Notes: generated from the letters alone by a model not told the origin. Numbered from the stretch's first letter, positions 1-7,246 are shown. The stretch is DNA of 12,183 bases from an uncultured Bacteroidota bacterium (GCA_903825065.1 CAIJZG010000209.1:1-12183), one strand, 5' to 3'. Numbers and translations: made by a program.

Positions 1-2
1 TA

Positions 3-95
3 AATATAGCGGGATCAGGTTCGGTATATTATAAGGGAAGCCCGAATGTGAAACAAAAAGTAGCGGGTTCTGGTGAGGTGAAGAAAGTAGAATAA
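3..95 (+). CDS. C-terminal end of a GIN-domain (DUF2807) putative adhesin-like protein, partial
   Basis: The frame starting at base 3 is open to a TAA at 93-95 and gives about 30 residues. They include two copies of a short pattern: GSGSVYYKGSPNV, then GSGEVKKVE at the very end. This repeating 'G-S-G-x-V' strand followed by a terminal lysine-valine run is typical of the last turns of the head GIN domain (DUF2807). That domain is a right-handed beta-helix found in many exported Bacteroidota proteins, whose exact role is not settled. The start and most of the domain lie outside the window. The gene ends 25 bases before the insertion sequence, so the element sits just downstream and does not break it. 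Recognition rests on a short tail and is moderately sure. Confidence 0.6.
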   Translation, partial: NIAGSGSVYYKGSPNVKQKVAGSGEVKKVE

Positions 96-119
96 AAAAT
101 CAAAATTTAAAAAAAGCAT

Positions 120-1432
120 CACTAATGTCCGGTTAAATTAGGTTGATTTTCAATTGAATATGGTTTTGATCTTTGACATCTTGGTATAAAGGGTTTTCAA
201 AAAGGCTTAGTAATCGAGTTTTATCTAACAGAGATACGCTCATAATTTGAAGTATTTCATAAGGTGATTGTTTCAATTTTAATTTTGCTTTGATGATTGC
301 TACTAAAGTATAAGCAATGATTGCGATATAGATTTGAGTTTTTACAGCGTTTTCAGAAACACCCCAAAATGATTTTATTTTTAGGTGTTGCTTAATCCAT
401 TTAAAAAATAATTCAATCTTCCATCTGTTTTTATAAAGCAGCGCAATTTCAGTTGCTGGTAAAGTCAAGTTGTTTGATAGAAAAACAAAAGATCTCTTTT
501 GCTCCGAATCATAAAACTTTACGCGCCTTAATATTTTTTCATATTTCTCAATAGAGGCTGCTCCTTTTAATTTTATCTGCTGGTCACAAAGAATACCTTT
601 TTTCTTATCTGGTTTCTCTGCGGATATTCTGACAAATGAGAGATTAGCTTTTGATCTTATTACAAAAAACGAATCATGCTTATCAATAGTTGCCATACGA
701 TCATAGTCAATGTAGCCGCGGTCCATGATATAATAACCACCTGGTTCGTAAGTAATAAAATCTAATCCATTAACATCATGAACACTAGCTGGAGTAATAT
801 GCATGAAAACTGGAATGGCAGTCCTAACATCTAATAACGTGTGCAATTTAATAGCTCCTTTTGCTCTTCTAAAAGATGCCCACCAAAACACATTTAAACA
901 AAGGTCGATGGTGGTAGAATCAAAAGCATACACATTACCAGTAATTGATTTATCAAAATCAACATTAGAGACACATACTTTTTGAGCTTCTGCAATTAGT
1001 TCATATGCAAACATTTCAAAAATTTGGCAATCTCTTTTTTCGTTTGCTTCTGCTAGATTGGATCTTGAAATGTTTTTTCCAAACCCTAAATGATAGTGCT
1101 TTGTTTTATGTGCTGTTAGACAAACAAGTAAGTCTCGAAGGCTATCACGATTACTTAATTGTCCAAATATCATGCACATCAACTGGTTCCAACAAGTAAA
1201 ATGTTTAATCCATTTATCTCCTTGGAAGGAGTTAACACAACGATCAAAAATACGTGCAGGAAGAAAAGTGACAATTTGGGAAAAAACATATTTGCCTTGA
1301 TTCATAAACAAACTGATTTACAGTAAGTTATGAAATGACCCATTTCAAATCGTCACCGACCTATTTTCCTATGTAACACATATATACCAAGACTTTCAAA
1401 GAACTAATAACTATTTTTACCGGACACTAGTG
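120..1432 (-). mobile_element. IS4-family insertion sequence, apparently complete
   Basis: One full-length DDE transposase gene is bracketed by terminal inverted repeats. The left end reads CACTAATGTCCGGTTAAAT from 120. The right end, read inward on the minus strand from 1432, is CACTAGTGTCCGGTAAAAA. They match at about 16 of 19 positions, with some further similarity inward. The element is about 1.31 kb with these ends. The outermost octamers are near-identical both as inverted and as direct repeats, because CACTAGTG is its own reverse complement. They may therefore be a duplicated target site, with the element proper at about 128-1424. No other convincing target duplication is visible outside 120 and 1432. 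Confidence 0.85.
133..1305 (-). CDS. IS4-family transposase (DUF4372 N-terminal region plus DDE domain)
   Basis: This is a transposase of 390 residues that would cut and rejoin the ends of the surrounding element. The N-terminal ~75 residues (GKYVFSQIVTFLP through the NQLMCMIFGQLSNRDSLRDL segment) match the DUF4372 region typical of one branch of IS4-family enzymes. A DDE RNase-H-like domain follows. Its likely catalytic residues are D129 in AFDSTTIDL, D195 in YIMDRGYID, and E298 in the Y-x2-R-W-x-I-E-x2-F-K-W-I-K signature (YREK-type motif). I chose the ATG at 1305 rather than a TTG two codons upstream, because MNQGKYVFSQ is the usual start of this family. The stop codon lies within the left inverted repeat. 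Nothing is truncated or shifted, so the enzyme may be active. Confidence 0.9.
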   Translation of the reverse strand: MNQGKYVFSQIVTFLPARIFDRCVNSFQGDKWIKHFTCWNQLMCMIFGQLSNRDSLRDLLVCLTAHKTKHYHLGFGKNISRSNLAEANEKRDCQIFEMFAYELIAEAQKVCVSNVDFDKSITGNVYAFDSTTIDLCLNVFWWASFRRAKGAIKLHTLLDVRTAIPVFMHITPASVHDVNGLDFITYEPGGYYIMDRGYIDYDRMATIDKHDSFFVIRSKANLSFVRISAEKPDKKKGILCDQQIKLKGAASIEKYEKILRRVKFYDSEQKRSFVFLSNNLTLPATEIALLYKNRWKIELFFKWIKQHLKIKSFWGVSENAVKTQIYIAIIAYTLVAIIKAKLKLKQSPYEILQIMSVSLLDKTRLLSLFENPLYQDVKDQNHIQLKINLI

Positions 1433-1758
1433 GTACTATTTATAATCCTTAAAAAAATAATTTGACTTGCACTTAACTATAATAATCTTCGTCTTAAAGT
1501 ACCTTAAAATATTCCTATCTCAACCACATCTCTGATGTTTTCGATGGCGTTATCTGAATAGTTGCCTGAGAGTTGTTTCAAATAATTCTGAGTCTGTTCA
1601 AAAAATACCAAAAGGGTTGATTTTGACCTATCTTACATCTGGATTTTGGGGCTTAATTGTCAAATTATATTGCAAACTATTATCAATCTTTTAATGGGCG
1701 ATTAAAATGCCTGTTAATTTTGTTTATTAATTAAATTCTTGTTGCAAACAAATCTTGT
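1433..1758. other. Intergenic stretch right of the insertion sequence, possible gene relic
   Basis: This 326-base AT-rich stretch has no full gene. On the minus strand, 1504-1632 is open for 42 codons, ending in TAA at 1504-1506. It translates to a protein-like tail containing FEQTQNYLKQLSG, SDNAIENIRD and VVEIGIF, but it lacks an ATG and is preceded by an in-frame stop. It could be the 3' remnant of a decayed gene or chance. No RNA gene or clear hairpin was seen. Confidence 0.3.
1715..1722 (+). promoter_or_regulatory. Possible Bacteroidota-type -7 box before the methyltransferase gene
   Basis: TAATTTTG matches the TAnnTTTG -7 consensus known for the primary sigma factor of Bacteroidota. It lies 36 bases before the ATG at 1759. 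The region about 19 bases further upstream has no good TTTG or TTG match for the -33 box, so this is a weak call. Confidence 0.25.
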
Positions 1759-2643
1759 ATGAACCTACTTAATATTTGCCCAATTTGTAAAATGGATTTG
1801 ATTGAGCCTTATTCTATGAAGTGGCAATTGAATTTTCCACACATTTCTAGATCAAAATGTAAAAGCTGTGGCATTGTTTTTGCTAATCCTGTTGCTAGTT
1901 ATCAGGAGTTACAACATTTTTATACCAATTATTATGACAAAGGCAATTTTGGGGCACTGAATTATAAACTTCGTATAAAAGAAAAAATAAAAGAAATTTC
2001 TGAATTAAATATTCAAACAATTACTTCCAAAAAAGAGGATATCCTTCAATACAAAAACGAAGGGCGATTTTTAGATGTTGGTTTTGGATTGGGTGAAGAC
2101 CTTTTTACTTTTCATCTTTTGGGATTCGATGTATATGGCACAGAGTATGATGCTGATTGCATCGAATTTATAAAGCCTTATATACCATCGGCTACACTTT
2201 TTAATGGAGACTTACTAGCAGCCAATTATCCAGATGAATATTTTGATGTAGTTAATATTTATCATGTAATTGAACACCTGATTGACCCAGTTAGTTATTT
2301 GCTTGAGTTAAAAAGAATTCTCAAACCAGATGGACTTTTAATAATAGGCACCCCTAATATAAATGCCCCTGCTTATCAACTTTATAGGTTTTTAAATTTT
2401 GCCAGCTTCCAGGTCCCAAAAATTGTTGATGGATTAGAACATACTGTTATTTTTAATAAAAAAAATCTTGGTAATCTTTTGGTACAAAATAATTTCCAGA
2501 TCCTCTCACATAAAAATGAATCCTTACAAGATTCATTAACTAATATCTTTACTAGTAATTTGAATTTTAAGAAGAAAATATTTCGCTTAGCACAAACCTT
2601 TGTTAGTGTAAATCAAACATTAATCGTTAAGAAGATAGGTTGA
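1759..2643 (+). CDS. Class I SAM-dependent methyltransferase with N-terminal zinc ribbon
   Basis: The product has 294 residues. The N-terminus has two cysteine pairs, C7-x2-C10 and C34-x2-C37, in the CPIC/CKSCG form of a small zinc ribbon. A Rossmann-type methyltransferase domain (Methyltransf_23-like) follows. Motif I is FLDVGFGLG (104-112), and the acidic residue ending strand 2 (E129 in YGTEYD) should bind the SAM ribose. HVIEHL (169-174) and the KRILKPDGLLIIGTPN segment (185-200) complete the fold. Zinc-ribbon methyltransferases of this layout often act on sugars or other small molecules and are frequent in polysaccharide gene clusters, but no glycan genes lie beside this one. The acceptor is unknown. 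The gene stands alone on the plus strand, with the insertion sequence to its left and 450 bases of non-coding DNA to its right. Confidence 0.85.
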   Translation: MNLLNICPICKMDLIEPYSMKWQLNFPHISRSKCKSCGIVFANPVASYQELQHFYTNYYDKGNFGALNYKLRIKEKIKEISELNIQTITSKKEDILQYKNEGRFLDVGFGLGEDLFTFHLLGFDVYGTEYDADCIEFIKPYIPSATLFNGDLLAANYPDEYFDVVNIYHVIEHLIDPVSYLLELKRILKPDGLLIIGTPNINAPAYQLYRFLNFASFQVPKIVDGLEHTVIFNKKNLGNLLVQNNFQILSHKNESLQDSLTNIFTSNLNFKKKIFRLAQTFVSVNQTLIVKKIG

Positions 2644-3094
2644 TTTTCTAATATCATTTCATATTGAACGTTTTATAAGTCTATTTGTACCGATTAAATT
2701 CAAAAAGAATTCTTACAACAAATCTAATCTTGAGCTTTTGTTTTCAGTCTAATTTAGTCAGGTATTTCATTTCTTAGGAGTAAGAGATACCCTGTATAAC
2801 CTTGAAGATTTGGTTGTTTATTGATATATAATCCAATTAAATACTTTTAAGCATTAGTTTAATCTGAATTAATAATCATTGAAACGAATATTCCAATTTT
2901 ATTTGGTAGTTGTGTGAATAATTCAAATAATGAAGAATATATAACTCCACAACCCTACTTATAAACTATGCTTTATTAAATGCGTTTCCACACGATACTA
3001 TAATGTTTACCAAAGGTTTCCTTTTTCATAACGGGAAATTATACGAATTTTATAGCTTTTAATATCTTAGCATGTGATAATTTCAGAAATCTCT
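2644..3094. other. Gene-free AT-rich stretch
   Basis: These 451 bases lie between the 3' ends of the convergent methyltransferase gene and the 3-TM protein gene. I saw no ORF above about 20 codons that looks coding, no tRNA-like structure and no strong hairpin with a T-run. The stretch around 3003-3062 reads as a 19-codon ORF on the plus strand (MFTKGFLFHNGKLYEFYSF), and an overlapping 17-codon ORF lies on the other strand. Neither has supporting features. Confidence 0.4.
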
Positions 3095-3367
3095 TTACTT
3101 TCTTTCCGATAATAATGTAAGAGCGAGAGTAATAAGTGGACCGCCAATTGCCGATATAACTAATATACATAAACTCATAGTATCAGAAAAAGTGCCTTTG
3201 AAAATGATTGGGAAACCTATATAATAGAACCCAATTATAGATGAAATTATAGAGCCAATAAATGGTAGTAGAAATCCTATTTCTCTTTTACTCCCTATCC
3301 TGCCAACATAAACGCCAGGAGCCATAAAAATTAAAATATATATTAGTAATAGAAATGGATACGTCAT
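3095..3367 (-). CDS. Small hypothetical membrane protein, about three TM segments
   Basis: The product has 90 residues that I do not recognise. Hydrophobic stretches at about 3-22, 31-52 and 64-86 suggest three membrane helices. They are joined by a short basic loop (GRIGSKRE, 22-29) and a polar loop (FKGTFSDT, 56-63), and the tail is SERK. The protein is rich in glycine, isoleucine and proline. It starts at an ATG preceded by a weak AAAAAG. About 209 bases separate it from the next gene upstream on the same strand, so it probably has its own promoter. It is likely real given its coherent TM pattern. Confidence 0.55.
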   Translation of the reverse strand: MTYPFLLLIYILIFMAPGVYVGRIGSKREIGFLLPFIGSIISSIIGFYYIGFPIIFKGTFSDTMSLCILVISAIGGPLITLALTLLSERK

Positions 3368-3576
3368 CTTTTTAAATTCAATAAAAACTAAGTTATGATA
3401 ATTCTAAATACATCTAAATACTCAAATCTCCCACCATATACGAATCTTTAAATATCGATATAGGAAGTTTTACTTGGTAACTGTTTCAAATAGTCCACTT
3501 GATAATAAAGAGTTGTTTTGTTTTGAGGAGGTAGAATGCAATAATTCAGTTTTTGATATTTATGTAGCATTGGGTG

Positions 3577-3984
3577 CTATAGCGCTTTCATCCGGTTACC
3601 TTTTGGATCATGTGTTAGTTCTGCGAGTCCGAGTGCTTCCATGAGAGGGGGTATATACATTCCAAATCGTCCACGAAGTCCTTTTTTAAGACCGTACCAA
3701 CCTCCAACTGGATTTTTTTCAGAACGACCCCATGCTTCAACTGTTCCATCTTTGGCAGGTTTTTGCTCATCTGTACTTCCAAGTTCCATCCAATCACCGT
3801 GTTTTTTTAGCATTTTATGCAAATCATCTAAACAGTCAATATTATAATGCAAAACTGTTTTACCAACCGTACAAACCAAAACTTCTTTCCCCTCTTTTTG
3901 GTCAACATGCATGGTGTAATCACTTGATAAGGGTGGTGTTTTTAATACCAATGGTTTTTCTTTCGTTCCGATTTTATATTTCAT
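3577..3984 (-). CDS. Conserved soluble hypothetical protein (DUF6855-like)
   Basis: The product has 135 residues, with no signal peptide or TM segment. From memory, the sequence follows a strongly conserved small bacterial family, which I believe is DUF6855. It opens with GTKEKPLVLKTPP (6-18). A central segment contains LVCTVGKTVLHY (36-47) and KKHGDWMELGSTDEQKPAKDG (60-80, not all invariant). The C-terminal block holds VEAWGRS, NPVGGWYGLKKG and RGRFGMYIPPLMEALGLAE (82-122). The tryptophan, glycine and arginine density of that block suggests a ligand or nucleic-acid surface, but no function is established. It is the last gene of a minus-strand group, starting 13 bases after the stop of the 58-residue peptide gene, so co-transcription is likely. 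The family name is less sure than the gene itself. Confidence 0.75.
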   Translation of the reverse strand: MKYKIGTKEKPLVLKTPPLSSDYTMHVDQKEGKEVLVCTVGKTVLHYNIDCLDDLHKMLKKHGDWMELGSTDEQKPAKDGTVEAWGRSEKNPVGGWYGLKKGLRGRFGMYIPPLMEALGLAELTHDPKGNRMKAL

Positions 3985-3997
3985 GATGATTAATCTT

Positions 3998-4174
3998 TTA
4001 AGGTTGAATATATTTTATTGTATCAGCTATACCTTTCTGAGGAATCTTATTACTAGGAATATAACAGGGTATCATGCCTGTGGCTGTATTTGCTTTTTGA
4101 TATTGATAAATGAGCAGGTCAATAATAAGCATCATAATTATTACAATTAATCCAAATGTATTTCGATTCGTCAT
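3998..4174 (-). CDS. 58-residue single-pass membrane peptide
   Basis: An ATG at 4172-4174 opens a 58-codon frame ending in TAA at 3998-4000. The product has an N-terminal hydrophobic segment (about residues 7-23, FGLIVIIMMLIIDLLIY) after a short basic start (MTNRN). A polar tail of about 35 residues contains a proline-rich stretch (MIPCYIPSNKIPQK) with a single cysteine. The start codon lies one base after the TAG of the DUF6632-like gene (4176-4178). The stop lies 13 bases before the next gene, a spacing typical of translationally coupled operon members. I know no family for it. The tight packing and clean membrane-anchor profile argue that it is real despite its length. Confidence 0.55.
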   Translation of the reverse strand: MTNRNTFGLIVIIMMLIIDLLIYQYQKANTATGMIPCYIPSNKIPQKGIADTIKYIQP

Positions 4175-4175
4175 T

Positions 4176-4607
4176 CTAAGCTATTTTTTGCTCTATTTTC
4201 TCTTCTCCGCTGGGAGTCAAAATCCAAAGCCCGATAGCTAAGAATAAACAATAAGCAATATCAGTGTACATTTTATACATCATTCCAACCATTATTGCCT
4301 GAGGAATCATTAGTATTCCGTGTGCAAGATTTGCCCAAAGTGTGAACTTAAGAAAAGAAAGATTAGATAATGGATTACTTGCAGCAATAAGCATAAAAAT
4401 TCCCCATACCAGATAAACGATTTCAATCATCAGTTCTACATGTTTAGAAAGTATATCCCACCTTAAAAACCTTAATATTCCTCCTTTCTGTATGATGGGA
4501 GCATCAATTGAAGTAAGAAAAAATAAAGTACCGAAAAGCATTATAGAAATAATGCCATAAATAGTTAGAAAAATTTTAAGTGCTTTAAGTTTTGATGTAT
4601 GCTTCAT
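4176..4607 (-). CDS. Four-TM hypothetical membrane protein, DUF6632-like
   Basis: The product has 143 residues, with hydrophobic helices at about 11-31, 58-77, 88-108 and 114-131 and a charged tail (SGEEKIEQKIA). The middle part, with an acidic residue before helix 2 (VELMIEIVYLVWGIFML), then ASNPLSNLSFL and WANLAHG, resembles DUF6632 membrane proteins as I recall them, so the family name is tentative. The ATG at 4605-4607 was chosen because it starts MKHTSKLKALKIFL, a normal entry into helix 1, with AAAGAG upstream. The frame could extend to a TTG at 4709 but the extra 34 residues look non-coding. The gene sits between a sigma-factor gene upstream and two short genes downstream on the same strand. 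Confidence 0.65.
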   Translation of the reverse strand: MKHTSKLKALKIFLTIYGIISIMLFGTLFFLTSIDAPIIQKGGILRFLRWDILSKHVELMIEIVYLVWGIFMLIAASNPLSNLSFLKFTLWANLAHGILMIPQAIMVGMMYKMYTDIAYCLFLAIGLWILTPSGEEKIEQKIA

Positions 4608-4718
4608 TGGAATTCTCTTTAAGGTGAAAATATAAGTTGATGAACCTACTAATTGAAATAATTCTTGTTTTTGTGATATTACCTGTTGTATGCTATTTTG
4701 ATTTTGCAATAATGCAAA

Positions 4719-4883
4719 TTATACTGCGTTACAGATTGGTCCCCCAATTTTCTCAGACAGGGAGAAATTTGTTAGCCCATTGATCATACTATTGTCTGCC
4801 TGAATGTTCATGCTGATAGCAGTTTCTCTGCTAATAGTCTTTTGGATCGTTATGCCTTTGCAGTTGGATTCCAAATTCGTCAT
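4719..4883 (-). CDS. Possible 54-residue peptide downstream of the sigma gene
   Basis: An ATG at 4881-4883 opens 54 codons to TAA at 4719-4721. The product is polar at first (MTNLESNCKGITIQK). It ends in SLSEKIGGPICNAV, which resembles a double-glycine leader followed by only six residues. The frame stays open upstream of the ATG to near the end of the sigma gene, reading as basic residues (KLKRQKLYKQKLLA) without a standard start. It lies 56 bases after the sigma stop and about 110 bases before the DUF6632-like start. Without it, about 330 bases here would be empty. It could equally be a decayed gene or chance. Confidence 0.35.
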   Translation of the reverse strand: MTNLESNCKGITIQKTISRETAISMNIQADNSMINGLTNFSLSEKIGGPICNAV

Positions 4884-4939
4884 TGCTAATAGTTTTTGTT
4901 TGTATAGCTTTTGACGCTTGAGCTTAATAAAACGATAGG

Positions 4940-5743
4940 CTATTCTTCATTTTTTCCAGAATAGTTTTCCATTATTTTTTTATTGAATTCTAAATGGTGT
5001 AGTTGTAGTTCTGATCCATTTGAAGAAAAAGGGTCAATGTCTCTTAATATTTGAAGGCGTAAATTTAATAGATGCTCTTTGTCACCTTTATGCGCCAGTT
5101 TTGCCATTTCAATTTTATTTTTTTCTACTTCAAAGTTTTGCTTTGGATTAAAAATTCCATTGAGTTCAGAACATTGATGGCAAACACCTTCTTTATTTAT
5201 TAATGCACAACGTCCGTCAAAGATGCTGATCATTTTAGCTCTGCTCGTATGGAGATAGTATTTTACCATTGCTTCACTTGTGTCAAGAATTTGAGTAATT
5301 TCCAATACTTTAAATTCATAAACCTCCTTTAACAGCATACATAATTGTTGTTCAAGTGGTAATGATTTTGAAATGCATGTCAGGCAAAAAGAAATATGTT
5401 CCTTTATTTCAAATTGTCCATGTAGTGATGACTCTTGGATATGTACTAATTCGGAAAAGTAATTTGGATTAGCTAATGCCTCAGATTTGCAGATATCGTT
5501 TACATTTTCGGTCCATCTTTTTTTAGCTCTTAAATTGTCTTTTGCCAAATTTGAAGCAATGGTAAAAATCCATGTCTTTACTGAAGATTTATGTTGAAAT
5601 GTATAGATGTTTTGTGAGGCTTTAATAAAACTGTCTTGAACAATATCTTCGGCATCTTCAATACTTGCTGTAATTCTTAAAATATAAGATTTCAGCTGAG
5701 GCCTTGCCAATTCAAACTCGCTCGTAAGTTGTTCTATTGTCAT
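4940..5743 (-). CDS. ECF-type RNA polymerase sigma factor with cysteine-rich C-terminal extension
   Basis: The product has 267 residues, longer than the ~180-200 usual for ECF sigma factors. Region 2 spans about 8-75, with the core-binding and -10 recognition signature ITASIEDAEDIVQDSFIKA (24-42) and TWIFTIASNLAKDNLR (57-72). Region 4 spans about 125-177, with LPLEQQLCMLLKEVYEFKVLEITQIL and a recognition helix TSEAMVKYYLHTSRAKM. Cysteines C120-x2-C123 in the linker and C179-x8-C188-x2-C191 just after region 4 (CALINKEGVCHQC) could together bind zinc or respond to redox state. A charged tail of about 75 residues follows. No anti-sigma gene with a recognisable anti-sigma domain is adjacent. The neighbouring membrane proteins are co-directional and could be partners or targets. 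About 108 bases separate it from the decarboxylase gene, enough for a promoter. Confidence 0.85.
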   Translation of the reverse strand: MTIEQLTSEFELARPQLKSYILRITASIEDAEDIVQDSFIKASQNIYTFQHKSSVKTWIFTIASNLAKDNLRAKKRWTENVNDICKSEALANPNYFSELVHIQESSLHGQFEIKEHISFCLTCISKSLPLEQQLCMLLKEVYEFKVLEITQILDTSEAMVKYYLHTSRAKMISIFDGRCALINKEGVCHQCSELNGIFNPKQNFEVEKNKIEMAKLAHKGDKEHLLNLRLQILRDIDPFSSNGSELQLHHLEFNKKIMENYSGKNEE

Positions 5744-5851
5744 ACAATTCTAAGTCTGTAAGATGAAGTTAAGTACAGTCGCCAAAACATAGCAAGTGGC
5801 TTAAGTAATTATGTGTTATAAGAAGCCGTATAAAACTATAAATTCTAATTT

Positions 5852-7246
5852 TTAATTTTTGAATTTTAATAAAGCTGATTTAAAGGATTGAACAGATCGT
5901 AAAACATCTTGTTCTGTAGTAGCCCAGGAACATACACTTATTCGAATCACTTTTTTATCTTTCCATGTTGAACCACCTACCCAACATACTCTTTCCTTTT
6001 GGATTAATTGAATTACCTCGTTTGTGATATCATCAGTTGCGCAACAAACAATAACCTGATTAAAAACTACATCATTTAATATTGTAAAACCTTCAATAGC
6101 TGAAAGTTCTGATGCAAATTGCTTCGCCCTTAAGTGTAACCCTAAAACCATTTGGTCTATTCCTGAAGTGCCCAAATATTTTAATGTTGCCCAAAGTTCT
6201 ATGATTCTTGCACGCCTTGACATTTCAGGAGTGTAAAACATTCCATCTCTGTCGTCACTTAATATTAAGTAACCACCTGAAGTATGTAATGCGCTCGTAA
6301 TAGCATCTTTATCATTACACATTACTATACCACAGTCAGAAGGAGTATTTAGGGTTTTATGCCCATCAACAGCCCATGAGTTAGCGTCCTCCATCCCATT
6401 AGTTAAATGAGAAAGTTCTTTTACAGCTGCAGCCCAAAGTCCAAATGCACCATCAATATGCACCCAAGCGCCTGCCTCTTTAGCCTTTTTGCATATTTCT
6501 GAAAAGTTATCGAATGAGCCACTGTTTACATTACCGGCTGCTAAAATCAATAAAGTTGTATTATCCAATTCAGGTATTAATTCTGTTTTTATTCTTCCTT
6601 GTTCATCAGTGTCTATGAACTGGATATTGTCGCACCCAAAACCTAAGAGTCCAATTGTCTTAATTACCGATGAGTGAGCGTCTTTTCCTGCAATTATTCT
6701 GATAGGTGGTGCATTTAAAAATCCTTTTTGGTTGATATCCCAACCTTGATTTTTAAGTAATCTAAATCTTGCCGAGGCTAGTCCACATAAATTTGCTGTT
6801 GATGTTCCACTTACAAAACCAGCAACTGTTTGAGGAGGAAGATTGAAAATTGATTTTAACCATTGCTCAACTACATTTTCCAGTTTAGCTGCAATAGGAG
6901 ATATTACATACATTGCTGTATTCTGATCCCAAAAAGTACCTATTAATTTTGCAGCTAATCCTGCAGGTACAACACTTCCATTTACAAATCCAAAATATCT
7001 TCCGCCAATTTGAGAAACTGTTGCTGGTGAACCATATTTATTTAAACCTTCAATTACATCTAAAGCATTAGATGATTCTATTGGCATTACTTCATCAAAA
7101 TAATTTAAATCTTCTAAAGCTATTTCAGTTGGATAGATATTTCGGTCTAAAGAGGCATCAATATATTCTGAACCATATTGTAAAGCTTTGTTGAAAATTG
7201 TTTTGTCTTGCATTTCTGCAAACATCTTTTTCTGTATTTCAGTCAT
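5852..7246 (-). CDS. PLP-dependent group II amino-acid decarboxylase
   Basis: The product has 464 residues, the usual length for group II pyridoxal-5'-phosphate decarboxylases (the aromatic-amino-acid, glutamate and diaminobutyrate decarboxylase superfamily). These release CO2 from an amino acid to give an amine. The phosphate-binding segment is SGTSTANLCGLASAR (146-160). The stacking histidine is H191 in DAHSS, the pyridine-nitrogen aspartate is D265 in HIDGAFG, and the Schiff-base lysine is K297 in VDGHKTLN. The closing segment includes SVCSWATTEQD. All key residues are present, so it should be active. The substrate cannot be read from sequence alone; aromatic amino acids are one possibility. 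It has no signal peptide, so it should act in the cytoplasm. A small membrane-protein gene lies 31 bases upstream on the same strand and probably shares its transcript. No amino-acid/amine antiporter is nearby. Confidence 0.88.
   Translation of the reverse strand: MTEIQKKMFAEMQDKTIFNKALQYGSEYIDASLDRNIYPTEIALEDLNYFDEVMPIESSNALDVIEGLNKYGSPATVSQIGGRYFGFVNGSVVPAGLAAKLIGTFWDQNTAMYVISPIAAKLENVVEQWLKSIFNLPPQTVAGFVSGTSTANLCGLASARFRLLKNQGWDINQKGFLNAPPIRIIAGKDAHSSVIKTIGLLGFGCDNIQFIDTDEQGRIKTELIPELDNTTLLILAAGNVNSGSFDNFSEICKKAKEAGAWVHIDGAFGLWAAAVKELSHLTNGMEDANSWAVDGHKTLNTPSDCGIVMCNDKDAITSALHTSGGYLILSDDRDGMFYTPEMSRRARIIELWATLKYLGTSGIDQMVLGLHLRAKQFASELSAIEGFTILNDVVFNQVIVCCATDDITNEVIQLIQKERVCWVGGSTWKDKKVIRISVCSWATTEQDVLRSVQSFKSALLKFKN

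Noticed and set aside
803..1199. Plus-strand frames inside the insertion sequence
   Set aside because: They lie antisense to the intact transposase, which shows all DDE motifs, and have no features of their own.
1455..1490. TTGACT and TATAAT boxes resembling a sigma-70 promoter
   Set aside because: The spacing is only about 10 bases instead of about 17, and Bacteroidota use a different promoter consensus; no gene follows closely.
3411..3641. Plus-strand open frame of about 75 codons running into the 3' end of the DUF6855-like gene
   Set aside because: It has only a TTG start at best and its last third is antisense to a conserved gene. The neat GAGGAGGT inside it is followed by ATG-CAA-TAA in another frame, so it does not serve a gene.
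3615..3986. Other-frame ORFs across the DUF6855-like gene
   Set aside because: They are shadows of a strongly conserved protein on the minus strand in another frame.
4608..4709. N-terminal extension of the DUF6632-like protein from a TTG
   Set aside because: The added 34 residues are glutamine- and serine-rich with no family pattern, and the internal ATG at 4607 has an AAAGAG upstream and leads straight into helix 1.
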